From NCBI GenBank assembly GCA_039720395.1, contig CM077831.1, positions 16,050,982-16,114,981 on the forward strand: a DNA stretch of 64,000 nucleotides, given 5' to 3'. Both the position numbers and the translations under genes were made by a program. Numbering within the stretch: position 1 is the stretch's first letter; every line of letters starts with the position of its first letter. Origin of the DNA: Liquidambar formosana (Eukaryota > Streptophyta > Magnoliopsida > Saxifragales > Altingiaceae). Positions 1-10,655 of this stretch are shown in pieces. The notes under the pieces are model-generated. The model had not been told where the DNA came from. It saw nothing but the letters and a program-made list of their open reading frames with translations, and did not search any database.

Positions 1-1741
1 GCCAGTGTATTTGGATCATTAAAAAGGTCACGGTGCTCTGCAGGAGTAAGATTGCATGCAATATTCCTGTCCACATGAGCTTGTTGGCGCTTACACACTG
101 CACTCCAGATTTCCATTTCAGTGGGATCTTAGATTGCTTCAGAGCCAAGAACTTTCATGAGATTACTCATTTTAACTTTCAGTTTTGGGGGCTCTATCAG
201 GCCTTGTCTAATCATTTCTGCCCATCTTTCTCCCTAGCCAGACGCTGCTGTGTACGGAGTTTCTTCTGCTCTGTCTTGGTTAGCTTCAGGGGCTGAGGTG
301 GTGGTGGAGCTGCCTCAGCAGGGGGCTCAATTGGGAGAGGGTGTTCTACATATATAGTGATCTTGGCCATTTTCAGCTCACCTTCAGCAATGTCACCACA
401 GGCACCAAATTCCAAAAGAGGTACATCCCTGATAAATTCAGCAAAAATAATCAGATACCACCAATAAAAAGTTGCAGCCAATAACAGGAAATAACTCAAA
501 TAACTGAAGAGAAGGGGCAGATAAGCACAGGCACATATACACACAGATTTTAAAAATAAAAATAAATATTAAGATTGAAAGGAGAAGAGCTACTCACCAC
601 CACTCGATTTCAGGAATCAGATCCCTTGCTTTTTCCTTGATGATAACTCTCTCTGTCACCTCTATCAAATTAGGATTTAAATCAGGCTTTGCCTTTGCCT
701 TTGCTAACCATGCTTCCTTGTCCTTTCGCTCTCTTGCTTGTGCTTCTCCAAATTGACTCTGTGAAAAGGAAAAGACAGGAACTATTTATTACTAGGGTAG
801 TCGAAATGAGTGTTAAGAAGAAGGAAGAAAAGAAAACAGAGGGTGAGGCGGGATACCTTCAATTTTATTATATCTGCCTCTTTTGACCATTTGCCTTCCC
901 CTAGAAACTGAAAAGTCATCCTCTTTGGTCTCAAAAGCTTAGTTTTATTGATACTGATTCGTGCATCAAAATGAGGATTTGATTCTGGATTGACATCCAG
1001 TTCAGATTCGAGAATTTGAACAGCTTCCCTTTTTCGTTTGTTAATGTTGACCCGGAAAGTTTGAATGGAAATAAGAGACTACCACTAACAAGCATAGGCC
1101 CAAATAAAAATAGAAAATCGTGTGAGCAGGCAAAGAATTAACAAACCTTTAAGGTTCTAAGATTGTCTGGTTTACTCATATTCACTACGTTTCCAAGCTC
1201 GTCTATTTCCCTACCAAGTGCATCCAAACGAAGCACAAGCGGGCTGGACAGCAACATCTGTTGCCATCTGCCCCGGAAACATGTTTACGAGAGGAGGAAA
1301 ATCTGGTTCCGCGTAAAATCCCATCTTGGCAGCAGCTCCTGGGCACATTTTACAGCTTCATAATTGGGAATAGTGGTTATCTCAGGGAGAGCAGCCACGG
1401 TACTTGCAGGTGGCTTCAAAGAAGCTGCAGCAGGAGCAGGTAACTTGAGCTGTGGGCTACCATCTGAGGTTGAGCTTGCAGGTGCCCTGTTCATCTGCGA
1501 GATTAAAATTGAACACTTTCTTTACTCAATTACATAATGGGGGAAGAAACACAAAAGAGACATAAATAAGAACCACAGCATACACCTTAGCTTGCATTTA
1601 AATAGATGGAACAACTAATTACCAGGGGAATTTTTTCAACTTCTCTGACAGATCCTTTTGCATCTGTAAGACTTTCTTCGCTTTCGCAAGAGCAACTGAA
1701 GCTGGAACCTCTTTCTTAATGAGCAGTTCTAGAGCCATACC
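1..1741 (-). pseudogene. PRP3: PRP3 (U4/U6 snRNP splicing factor) pseudogene, partial
   Basis: PRP3 is a protein of the U4/U6.U5 tri-snRNP of the spliceosome. Minus-strand exons match plant PRP3 in order: 1741-1623 (KAKKVLQMQKDLSEKLKK), about 1497-1147 (ITTIPNYEAVKCAQEL, then NMFPGQMATDVAV and LRLDALGREIDELGNVV), about 1062-890 (ELDVNPESNPHFDARI, LLRPKRMTFQF), about 755-594 (AKAKPDLNPNLIEV, ending IPEIEWW before a GT donor), and about 425-1 (YVEHPLPIEPPAE, LKLTKTEQKKLRTQQRLARE, MSNLMKVLGSEA). Introns are kept, so this is a duplicated gene copy rather than a processed one. Lesions: a 1-base loss near 1335, another frameshift near 1240, a frameshift with TGA at 212-214, and TAA at 129-131 where a Gln codon is expected. 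A short internal deletion follows LTPAEHR. The N-terminal part of PRP3 is not seen, and the C-terminal part lies beyond the left edge. A sequencing-error explanation is unlikely with four separate lesions. Confidence 0.85.
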
Positions 1742-2400
1742 CTGTGAGTATAATAATAAAGTACAAAAAAATAAAAGCACTCGAGTCAAGATACAATCCT
1801 GGAAGAGGTTGATAATGGAAAGAGAAAAATAAAAAGCATCACTAAAATTATAAAAAGGAGACCAGCGCCTCAGAAAAATGTCCAAATCCACCAATGGGCT
1901 GCGAGGCAACAATTTTTTATAAGGTTGATCAAAGAAACACAGAAGTAAAGGATCAAGATCATCAAATTGAGACAAATTTTTATAATATTGATCCATTAGT
2001 TGAGACATAGAATAGCAAGAGAAACCCTCCATGGGTAGCGGGACCAGAAAATAAAGTAGTCAAAAACTTTTTACTATGACTGAGTTTCTAGGGTTTCAAA
2101 AGTTGTGCAGCAGCCGAAGCTGGAGACCCTGAGATCCTCTGCTGCAAGCAAGGGAGCCGGCATATCCTTCAAAACCATTGCCAACAACCTGGTTTTCATA
2201 GTTTTAATCTTTTTTCATTTTTTCTTATGTTTTTTGAAAACCCTGGGAAGAAATCAACACCATCTAGGACAAGACCTACCCAACGCATCTTCCCAAACAA
2301 TAACTATAAACTCCCAAGAAAAATTAGATTCCAAATATAATTGACCTAAATATGCTAAGAAATCAGCAGATTTCTTTCCTCACTTGTTTAGGGGACTTTG
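1742..2400. other. Stretch upstream of the PRP3 pseudogene, no gene recognised
   Basis: This stretch could hold the missing 5' exons of the PRP3 copy. I could not recognise PRP3 sequence in either strand here. It is ordinary mixed-composition DNA up to a poly-T run at about 2405-2420. Confidence 0.5.
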
Positions 2401-2449
2401 CCCTTTTTTTTTTTTTTTTTGCAATTAATTTTATCTATCTATATATATA

Positions 2450-2810
2450 TATATCTAGGATGATGATTAGGTAAGCACGTGCTAACATAACTTACATCAA
2501 CACTCGCATTGGGAGTTGTACCTTGTACATTAGTGGGTTATGAAGTATATTGGACTAATGCAAGGGGTACAATCCCCAATGCATGGTACTGATATATCAA
2601 CATGTGCTAACCTAATCAGGACTATATATATATATAGGATGATGATCAGGTAAGCACATGCTGATATAACTTATATCCACACCCGCATTGGAAGTTGTAC
2701 CTTGTGCATTAGTAGGATATGAGGTACACTGGACCAATGCAAGGGGTACAAACCCCAATGCATGGTGTTGATATAACTTATATCAACACGTGCTGATGGG
2801 AACATATATA
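2450..2810. repeat. Two tandem MITE-like units of about 180 bp
   Basis: Two diverged direct copies lie at about 2455-2630 and 2634-2808. Both carry the phrases GGATGATGAT, GGTAAGCAC, TGCAAGGGGTACAA and CCCAATGCATGGT. Within each unit the two ends are near inverted repeats (GATATAACTTATATC near both ends of unit 2, with AAGCACATGCTGAT facing ATCAACACGTGCTGAT). Each copy is preceded by a (TA)n run. The fold suggests a MITE inserted twice or duplicated in tandem. No transposase is present. Confidence 0.6.
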
Positions 2811-2828
2811 TATATATATATATATATA

Positions 2829-2863
<35 letters not shown>
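2804..2863. repeat. (TA)n microsatellite
   Basis: About 60 bases of alternating TA, interrupted by one CTATC, directly after the second MITE-like unit. Confidence 0.95.
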
Positions 2864-4188
2864 TACACTTATCCCTATTGACTAATGGTGTGTCAAACAC
2901 TTGTTGACATGACACCATTGTCCTTTCATTTTTCTATACCAATTTGGACACTTGCAAGGGTCTACCTTTATTTAAAATAAACAATGTGAAGAAGAGCAAG
3001 TCTTCTGTGTGATTTTATTAGAGGAACTGACATACATTATTTTTTTTTCACTATTTAACTTAATTCTTCCACATACCCATAAAGTCTTATATTCAATTAT
3101 GCGTCCAATACAATAATTCACTAGCATGCATATATATAGTTGTATCTCATGTCGAGATTTTAGGAGTTGCAGTGTTCGGTAACCCATGTCCATGTCAAAG
3201 TGCAATAATCGTGCCCATGTCCACAGATCATAGGATATTAGGGTTTATAGATGGAATATGGTTAGAATTACAGGAATTCCAGAAATTTGTTGCTGGAATT
3301 CCTGGACAGCAACCAATTTAAGATTTATGGAGCAAAGGCAATGTCCTTAAGATGGGAACTCGAAATTTTAAATTAGGTTATAGATTTATAAAATTAGGAA
3401 AGTGAAGGCTGTTCTGGTCTAAAGTGAGTAGAGCAGTGCAGAGGATTAAAGAGCAGTAAAAGAAGAGAAATTACATGTACCGATGGAGATCAAGAAGCAT
3501 TAACTTTTTATTTTAGTGTTCATTATTTAGGACTAAGATTATTATTTAGGAATTATATTATTTATTATTTAGGGTTTAATTTACTAAGACTAGTAGTATT
3601 ATTTATTTCTCTTTTATAGCACTTTTCTATTTTTTGTTTTGTGGTACCTATATAAGGGCTTGGGTTGTAAGCCCTAAAGTTTAGACTTTAATGTATAATT
3701 ATTAACCTAGCTCTCTTGTTCCTTCTCTCGTCCAAATTCTTCCCCTAATTCTTTTCTTCTTCTCCAATCCCCCTAAACAGTAGGGTTTTTGTCTCTCTTC
3801 TTCTCTTTTTCTCTCTTCCCTCTCTTCCTCTTTCTCTCGCTATTCTTCTATTTCTCTCACCGTGGTTTACATCATGTACTCACACCTAGAATCGTGAAGG
3901 CATTACTCCTAGGGCGAGGGTTGCATTGTGCAATCACTCAAGAGCTTCAATTGCAGATGGAAATTATGTAGACTTGTCTCATTTGATTAAGAGTAAAATA
4001 TGTATACTCATCTCATTTGAGTGTGTGAAAATTGGGAACTTTGACTCCTCCAATTTGATTCAAAACTGCTGCACCACATAAAGGCCCATTATTTCCTCAT
4101 TAAGCTTCTTCTTTATCACTTCATATCATTGCTCCAACATTGTGGTTCTCCTTTTCATATATGTTCATGTTTTGTATGTTTCTACTAG
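2864..4188. other. Intergenic DNA with an LTR-like, promoter-like patch
   Basis: No gene is recognised. A perfect 12-bp inverted repeat with a 10-nt loop lies at 3271-3304. At 3640-3720 a TATATAAGGG box is followed by GGGTTGTAAGCCCT and then a CT-rich leader (3716-3860). That arrangement resembles the promoter and leader of a plant LTR. I could not find TG...CA ends or a target duplication, so it is not called as an LTR. Confidence 0.4.
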
Positions 4189-4343
4189 GTATATCTGAGA
4201 GAGAAGGATGCTCAGTTGGAGGAAACTAACAAACTTGTTTCTGATGAGGGCATAATATCAAAATTGGAGCAAGACCTTGCAAACAGCAGGTTGAAACTAA
4301 ATGAGAGGGAGAACAGGATAAATGATATTTTGCAAGTTGAGGC

Positions 4344-4361
4344 ACTCTGGCATAGTCTTTT
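4344..4361. repeat. 18-bp target-site duplication, left copy (outer LINE)
   Basis: ACTCTGGCATAGTCTTTT is repeated exactly at 9152-9169. The pair brackets the minus-strand L1 and dates its insertion to a time when the NUA fragment was continuous. Confidence 0.9.
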
Positions 4362-4379
4362 TTTGATGAAGTATTGTAT

Positions 4380-4380
<1 letters not shown>

Positions 4381-4424
<44 letters not shown>

Positions 4425-4435
4425 GGGGGGGGGGG
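4381..4435. repeat. (AG)n followed by a poly-G run
   Basis: About 20 AG units, then AAC and 13 G bases, within the 3' untranslated part of the minus-strand LINE. Confidence 0.95.
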
Positions 4436-6060
4436 GCAAAGCCGAAGTACATAAGGAATATACAAGAGCTAGGAAAAAAAAAAAAAAACAAAAACCCCAA
4501 TCTATAACTTTAGCATATCTAAAATGCAAACAAAAGAGGGGTTAAGGACATTAGTGTAACTATGAAACCACCAAAAAAGAGTCTTGATAAAAGAAGACTT
4601 GAGCTCAATGATTGAGGATTCCTAATCTTCAAAAGTTCAAAGATTTCTCTCTCCAAAGGCACCAAAAAAGTGCAAGTGGAGCCATATCCCTTACCAACTT
4701 AGCTTTTTTGTTCCTTGTCTTGATCCTCAACCCTCAAGAAGATTATGGGGATGAGAAGGCATAACCCAATGAGTCCCGAAAAGGTTTAGAATAAGCGTCC
4801 AAAGGCTCCACGCCGCTTGACAATGAATGAAAGATGGTCGACCAATTCTACCACTTCCTTACACAAAATGCATCTATTTACCAAAACCCATCTTCTAAAA
4901 ATCAAATGGTCCAAGGTCAAACATTTATCTCTACTCACCAACCAAGTGAAAAAGGTGGGACACCAACCAAGTGAAAAAGGCAAGACTTTAGAAGGGACTG
5001 AAGCAATCCAAATAGACTTTGCCAGAGAGAAAGAAACTCCACTAGAAGACAATAACTTATAATAAGATTTCACCGAGAATGACTCTTTAGAGTCCTTGTG
5101 CCACACCAAGGAATCATTCCCTCCCAAAGAAATCTTACTATCATAAAGATTTTGAAAGAAGTTCAAAACATCCTCCAACTCCCAATCATTGAAGCACCTA
5201 ATAAAGTTAATACTCCAAGTGATAGAACCATTAGCCTCATCGAGATAGTCTTTGACCATAGCATCCTTGTTCCCTGCAATGTCAAATAAAAAGGGGAAGT
5301 CAATCACTAAAGGAGTGAAGGAGTGACATTACACCAAGGATCTTTCCAAAATCTCACTCTATCCCCATCTCCAATTTTAAATTTGATTCCTTTTGTAAAG
5401 TCTTGAAGCTCTTGTGATATAGCTTTCCAAAGACCCACACCATGAGTGCTCCTAACCTCCCTAGGCCACCAACCCTCCAAAGATGTTCCATACTTCCAAA
5501 TCACCACATTTCTTCAAAGCTTTGTTCCCCTATAACAAAACTCCAAAACCATTTTCCAAGAAAAGTTTTGTTCATACAAGCAATAGATCTAATCCCCAAA
5601 CCACCCTCTCTTTTAGAAAGGCACATCGTTGACTATTCAACAAGATGAATTTTGCGATCACCTTCAAAGCCATTCCAAAGAAAATCACGTTGTAGTTTCT
5701 CAATTTTTAAAGCTACGAATTTGGGGATTTTGAAGATGGACATGAAGTAAGTAGGAATGCTAGAGAGGGTACTATTGATCAAAGTCAATTTACCACCTTT
5801 AGAAAGATATCATTTTTTCCAACCGCTAAGCCTTCTTACCACCTTTTCAACAACCGGATCCCAAATTTTCTTTTCCTTAAAGTGTGAGCCCAAAGGAAGG
5901 CCAAGGTAAGTAATCGGAAGCTTTCCAACTTTACCACTAAGAATAGAAGCAAGGTGAACAAAGTTGTCAACCTTCCCCACCGGAATCAATTCACTTTTTC
6001 CAAGGTAACTTTCAAACCCGAAACAGCCTCAAAACAAAGCAAAGCCACCCTTATGTGCCT

Positions 6061-6072
6061 AAGTTGTTCCTC
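6061..6072. repeat. 12-bp target-site duplication, left copy (inner LINE)
   Basis: AAGTTGTTCCTC recurs at 8707-8718, directly after the poly-A of the plus-strand LINE. The two ends rejoin the ORF2 reading frame of the minus-strand LINE. Confidence 0.85.
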
Positions 6073-8706
6073 CATAGAATGGAAAATTCTCACAAGAGGA
6101 ACAATTTTATTGGGAAGCTTAAAATTAATGGGAATATGGTGGAGGATGAAGATATCTTCTCCAAAGAAATTGTTGATTTCTATATTAATTTTTTTTATGA
6201 AGAGGATAGGAGACCGTTTCTTGATAATATGGATTTCAATGGTATTGATCTCTTGGAGGCGAATGGGTTGGAGGTTGCTTTTGAGGAAGGGGAGGTGCTT
6301 GAGGCTATTAACTCTCTTTGTGGTGATAAAGCTCCCGGTCCGGATGGCATGTCCATTGCTTTTTTAAAAAAATGTTGGAGTATGATTTAATGAAGATTGT
6401 TGGGGAATTTTTTGAAAAGGAGAAATTTGAGAAAAGTCTTAATGTGACTTTTATTGCTCTTATTCCTAAAAGAGGGGAGGTTGTGGATGTGAGGGACTTT
6501 CGCCCCATTTCTTTACTTGGTAGCGTTTATAAAATTATTTCCAAAGTGTTGGCTTTGAAGCTTGCAAAGGTTGTTGGGAATATTGTCTCCCCTTCTCAAT
6601 TTGCTTTTATTAGAGGGAAACAAATCGTGGATGCGGTTCTTGTTGCTAATGAAAGTATGGATTCTAGAATTAAAAGTGGGGATCCGGGGGTTATGGTGAA
6701 GATTGATTTGGAAAAGGCTTATGACCATGTTAATTGGAATTTTCTAATCTACTTACTTGGTAGAATGGGTTTTGGGGTTAAATAGCGAAAGTGGATATCT
6801 TGGTGCATTTCTAGTCCTTCCTTTTCGGTGTTGGTGAATGGGACTCCCTATGGCTTTTTTCATAGTTCAAGAGGTTTGCGCCAAGGGGACCCTCTTTCTC
6901 CTCTTCTTTTTATCTTCTTTTTATTCTAGTGAAAGAAGTTTTAAGTTTGTTTATTTACAAGCCTTTGGAAGCTAATTTGTTAGAGGGATTCACTATTGGT
7001 AATGGGAGGTATGGAGTGGGGAAGCTGTCTCATTTACTTTTTGCCGATGATGCTCTCCTTTTTGTGGTATTGATGAGGATCAAATGCATACTTTAAGGGC
7101 CATTCTCCTTTGTTTTGAGGTGGTGTCGGGTCTTAAAGTTAATCTTGGCAAGAGTGAGATTATTCCGGTGGGTAGAGTTCAAAACCTTGATTCACTTGCT
7201 AATATTTTTTGTTGTAAAATTGGTAGTTTGCCAATGACTTATCTTGGTCTACCTTTGGGAGGACACTACAAAGACCAAAAAGTTTGGGATCCCGTGATTG
7301 CTAAGATTGAGAAGAGACTTAGTGGGTGGTTTAAAGGTCACCTTTCGAAAGGGGGAAAGCTTACTCTCATTAAAAGTGTGTTATCTAGCATTCCAATCTA
7401 CTTTATGTCCATTCACAAGATCCCAAGAGTGGTGGCTAATAGAATTGAGAAGCTTCAAAGAGACTTTTTATGGCATGGTATTGGGGGTGAGCGGAAATTT
7501 CATCTTGTTGATTGGCATACCGTGTGTCTACCTAAGAGTAAAGGTGGCTTGGGTATTAGATCTATTTCTTGTACTAATCAAGCTCTTATGGGGAAATGGC
7601 TTTGGAGGTTTGCTAAAGATAATGGTGGTTTATGGAAGGATGTGGTGAGTTGGAAGTATGGACTTACTAGTGAGGGATGGTGGACTAAGGAGGTGAGGGG
7701 TACTCATAGGGTGGGTCTTTGGAAAGCGATCATGCAAGGCTTGGATGATTTTATCAAAGGGGTTTGTTTTAAAGTGGGTGGAGGTAATAGAGTGAGATTT
7801 TGGAAAGATGTATGGTGCTCCAATTTGCCCCTTATGTTGGAATTTCCTTCTTTATATGATATGGCTTTACACAAGGATGCCTTGGTTTATGACTATTTGG
7901 ATGGGACTAATAATACCATCTCTTGGAATGTTCGTTTTGTGAGGCGATTTAATGATTGAGAATTGGAAAGTGTGATGTTATTTTTTCAAATTCTTTATGA
8001 TAGCAAGATTTCGATGGGAGAGAATGATTCCTTGATGTGGCGTAAGGACTCTAAGGTTTATTCTCCGTGAAATCTTTCTACAATTTTTTGAGGCCACATG
8101 GAGATCCTTTCATTCCGGCAAAGATTACTTGGATTTCATCGGTTCCTACTAAAGTGACGTTCTTTTGTTGGTTAGTGGGAAGAAACAAATGTTTGACTTT
8201 GGATAATCTTATGCGAAGAAGATGGTCTTTGCCTAATAAATGTATTTTATGCAAAGAGAAAGCGGAAACGGTGGATCATCTTTTCATCCATTGTATTGTC
8301 GCTAATAGTCTTTGGGTACTTATTTTTAATTTGTTTGGTATTAAATGGGTCCTTCCATCTTCGACTCATGACCTTCTAGCTAGTTGGTGGATCAAAGGAG
8401 GTAAAAAAGAAGCTAAGGAGATTTGGAGAATGGTCCCCCATGCCATTTTCTGGTGCATATGGAGAGAGAGAAATCTTAGAACTTTTGAAGGAATTGAGAA
8501 GTCCATCATTGAGATGAAGTCCTTCTTGATTATGACTCTCTTTCTTTGGCATGCTAACTATTTGAATAGTTGTAACCGTTCTTTTGTTCTTTTTGTAGAT
8601 GCCTTTAAGTTATAGAGGGGTCTTTCCTTAGTGCTTGTATATGTCTTATGTACTTGGGCTAAGCCTTTTGTTATTAATATACTTTTACTTCATCAAAAAA
8701 AAAAAA
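6073..8706 (+). mobile_element. L1-type LINE (plus), 5'-truncated, nested in the minus-strand LINE
   Basis: The element begins inside ORF2, downstream of the endonuclease (HRMENSHKRNNFIGKLKING). It then encodes reverse transcriptase: 6078-6390 (DKAPGPDGMSIAFLKKCW), 6372-6785 (DFRPISLLGSVYKIISKVLA, DLEKAYDHVNW), about 6800-6920 ([17 protein letters not shown]) and the catalytic FADDALLF near 7038. The connection domain is open at 7084-7959 and the zf-RVT end at 8067-8615 (CILCKEKAETVDHLFIHC). A 3' UTR ends in poly-A at about 8695-8708. The ORF is broken at about 6385, 6783, 6930, 7068, 7957 and 8062. It shares the minus-strand LINE's 3' terminal phrase (ACTTCATC plus A run), so both belong to one family. 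Confidence 0.9.
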
Positions 8707-9151
8707 AAGTTGTTCCTCTTCAACCCCACAAAAGAGAAGGGCATCATCGGCAAAGAGCAAATGGGAGATTAAGCCTTCTCCAACTCCACCATTAACCACA
8801 AAACCTTCGAACAAATTCTCCTCACTCGCTTTATTAATAATTTTGCTCAAGGCTTCCATAACAAGAATAAAGAGAAGGGGAGAGAGAGGATTTCCTTGGC
8901 GAAGGCCTCTAGAGCTTTGAAAAAAACCATAAGGATTCCCATTAATAAGCACCGAAAATGTAGGGGTCCCAATGCACAAAGCTATCCATTTACACCACTT
9001 TTTTTTCCAAAACCCATCCTACCAAGGATGCAAATAAGGAAATTCCAATTCACATAATCAAAAGCTTTTTCAATATCTACTTTGCCAATCAAATCCGGGG
9101 TACCACTACTAAATTTACAATCAACACATTCATTTGCAACAAGGACGGGGT
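8707..9151 (-). mobile_element. L1-type LINE (minus), 5' part
   Basis: This is the upstream half of the minus-strand LINE, truncated inside the RT domain at 9151. It encodes, on the minus strand, GKVDIEKAFDYVNWNFLI, then [19 protein letters not shown] and the RT catalytic box [11 protein letters not shown] (8979-8725 region). It continues at 6072 after the nested element. The 5' truncation and flanking 18-bp duplication are typical of target-primed reverse transcription. Confidence 0.85.
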
Positions 9152-9169
9152 ACTCTGGCATAGTCTTTT
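9152..9169. repeat. 18-bp target-site duplication, right copy (outer LINE)
   Basis: Exact repeat of 4344-4361. The base before it is T rather than C, so a longer duplication with one mismatch (G[C/T]ACTCTGG...) is possible. Confidence 0.9.
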
Positions 9170-10054
9170 CTATAATGGATAAGATCCAGCGATGAACTTA
9201 TGGCTCATAGTTACTAGAGCGCTTCAATATGTCTCATGATTATGGTTGACCTGCAAGTAGTTTTAAAATCAGATGTGGAGAAGCAAAAGAAGGTCGTAGC
9301 TCAATTGAAGGTTGTTAAATTTTTCATATTCTTCTTATGATGTCAAAGTTACTTTCTTTCTTTTTTTTCTTCCGAGTCAAAGTTACACCCTAATACTATT
9401 TATTATAAATTTCTTTCAGTTATCCTCATTGCTTGAATTAGTGTTTTGATGTATGATGTGTATCATATTTTGCTTTCTGGTCCCTTCTTCATTTATTTGA
9501 TTTGGTTCCTACCATCTATTTTCATTATGCAAAGGAGGTTTGAGATGTTATCAAAGGAAAAGGAGGCACTGAGCAAAGAAAATCAAGCTCTTTCCAAACA
9601 GTTGGAGGACTTCAGACAAGGTACTCATTTTTATTTTGGATGTAATTTAGTAGCATTTATCTGGCCACTGAGTGCTGCTTTTCATTCATCAATTATGCCT
9701 CATAGGGAAAAAGTCCATAGGGATGCTACTAGGGAGCAAGCCATGAAGGAAAAGGAGGAAAAAGACACCAGGATACAGGTCATACTGCGTTCAACATTTT
9801 TTTTTTTCCTTGCTATTTACCTTTCCTCCCTTTTACTTGCTTTTCACTTTTACTTCAATGCTCAACCAGATTTTGGAGAAAACTCTGGAGAGGCAAGGGA
9901 GGAATTGAGGAAGGAGAAGGATGACCATTGAACAGAGAAAGCAAAACATCAAAAGATTGAAAATTCAATTTTGGAATCAGGTTTTATTTGTGTTCCTCAT
10001 CGATAAAATATTTAATTAATTTGCAGTACTACTAATACAATCATTCAAGATACC

Positions 10055-10397
10055 ATAAACCTTCTAACAGCAACAATGGACCCTACTAAGACTATATTCA
10101 ATTCAATCATACAAAAAAACTACAAGCAAGATGATGATGAAGCAGCAGCAACAGAAACGAAGAAGAATAAGAGAGGAATTTAGGGATTAGGGTTAGCGCA
10201 TACTTACTTTCTCCATCATGAGAGCACCGTCGCTATTCCTCTTCTCTGTCTCTCTCATTCTAGCGAAAGCACAGTCCTCTTCTTCTTCTTCCTCTCTTGG
10301 GATAGCACCGTCGCTCTCTCTCTCTGACCGAACGACACGGTGAGACGCATTGATACCCTCTTTTCCCTTTTAAAGCCCTCGCTCAATTTTATTTTAG
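10055..10397. repeat. Duplicated leader-like segment, copy 1
   Basis: The segment is repeated with indels at 15477-15852. Shared phrases include CAACAATGGACCCTACTAAG, ATTAGGGTTAGCGCATACTT, AGAGCACCGTCGCTATTCCT and AAAGCCCTCGCTCAATTTTA. On the minus strand it reads as a CT-rich leader, an ATG with a short open stretch, then GTAAGTATGCGC, which fits a first exon and 5' splice site. The parent gene is not recognised. Confidence 0.65.
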
Positions 10398-10647
10398 AAC
10401 CTAATAATAAAAATCCCTTCCGATTTGGAAACCCTTTACACTCTGTTTTCTATGTGGACAAGCCAATCCTCACAACCCATAATATCCACACACGCATACG
10501 GCACACCCCACTATCAGCAGAGAAGTTTAAGAGAGAGAAACACCCTTCTCCCCCTCCCTCTCTCTCTCTCCTTTGTTTCTCTCTCTACGTTTTGGAGAGG
10601 AGGGTTTTGTCTCAAACAGTACAACTGATCTAGTGTGGCTTTGTCCT

Positions 10648-10655
10648 ATAGGCGG
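10648..10655. repeat. 8-bp target-site duplication of hAT-type element, left
   Basis: ATAGGCGG, repeated exactly at 11140-11147. Confidence 0.85.

Larger units (their letters stand above)
4362..6072 (-). mobile_element. L1-type LINE (minus), 3' part
   Basis: The 3' end lies at 4362, where the minus strand reads TACTTCATC followed by poly-A. Going upstream it encodes a zf-RVT-like C-terminus at 5307-4786 (RDKCLTLDHLIFRRWVLVNR, then CILCKEVVELVDHL). The connection domain follows at about 6058-5310, with broken frames (CFEAVSGLKV). The same element resumes at 8707-9151 beyond the nested LINE. It is an ORF2 remnant with frameshifts and stops and cannot be active. An (AG)n and G13 run at 4381-4435 sits inside its 3' UTR. 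Confidence 0.85.
4189..9980 (+). pseudogene. NUA: NUA/TPR (nuclear-pore anchor) pseudogene fragment, interrupted by nested LINEs
   Basis: NUA is the plant homologue of TPR/Mlp, a long coiled-coil protein of the nuclear-pore basket that acts in mRNA export and desumoylation. Five consecutive exon-like pieces match one part of its coiled coil: 4189-4341 (YLREKDAQLEE, LNERENRINDILQVE), 9257-9310 (VEKQKKVVAQLK), 9535-9620 (LSKEKEALSKENQALSKQLE), 9706-9778 (REQAMKEKEEKDTRIQ) and 9870-9980 (ILEKTLERQ, then ELRKEKDDH). AG acceptors precede the pieces and GT donors follow most of them. The first exon ends in GC instead of GT. Lesions: a frameshift in the last exon at about 9897, a TGA near 9929 where Arg is expected, and 4.8 kb of LINE sequence just after the first exon. 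The rest of this roughly 2,000-residue protein is absent, so this is a dead fragment, perhaps a segmental duplicate. Confidence 0.8.

Noticed and set aside
1163..1443. Plus-strand frames over the PRP3 region
   Set aside because: They are antisense shadows of PRP3 exons, whose homology is on the minus strand.
3240..3990. Solo LTR with TATA box and CT-rich leader
   Set aside because: The promoter-like features are real, but I could not find TG/CA ends or a target duplication, so only a note is kept.
4216..4545. A 109-residue frame beginning in the NUA exon
   Set aside because: After the first exon it runs through the splice donor into the LINE 3' end and translates the (AG)n repeat as Arg-Glu repeats.
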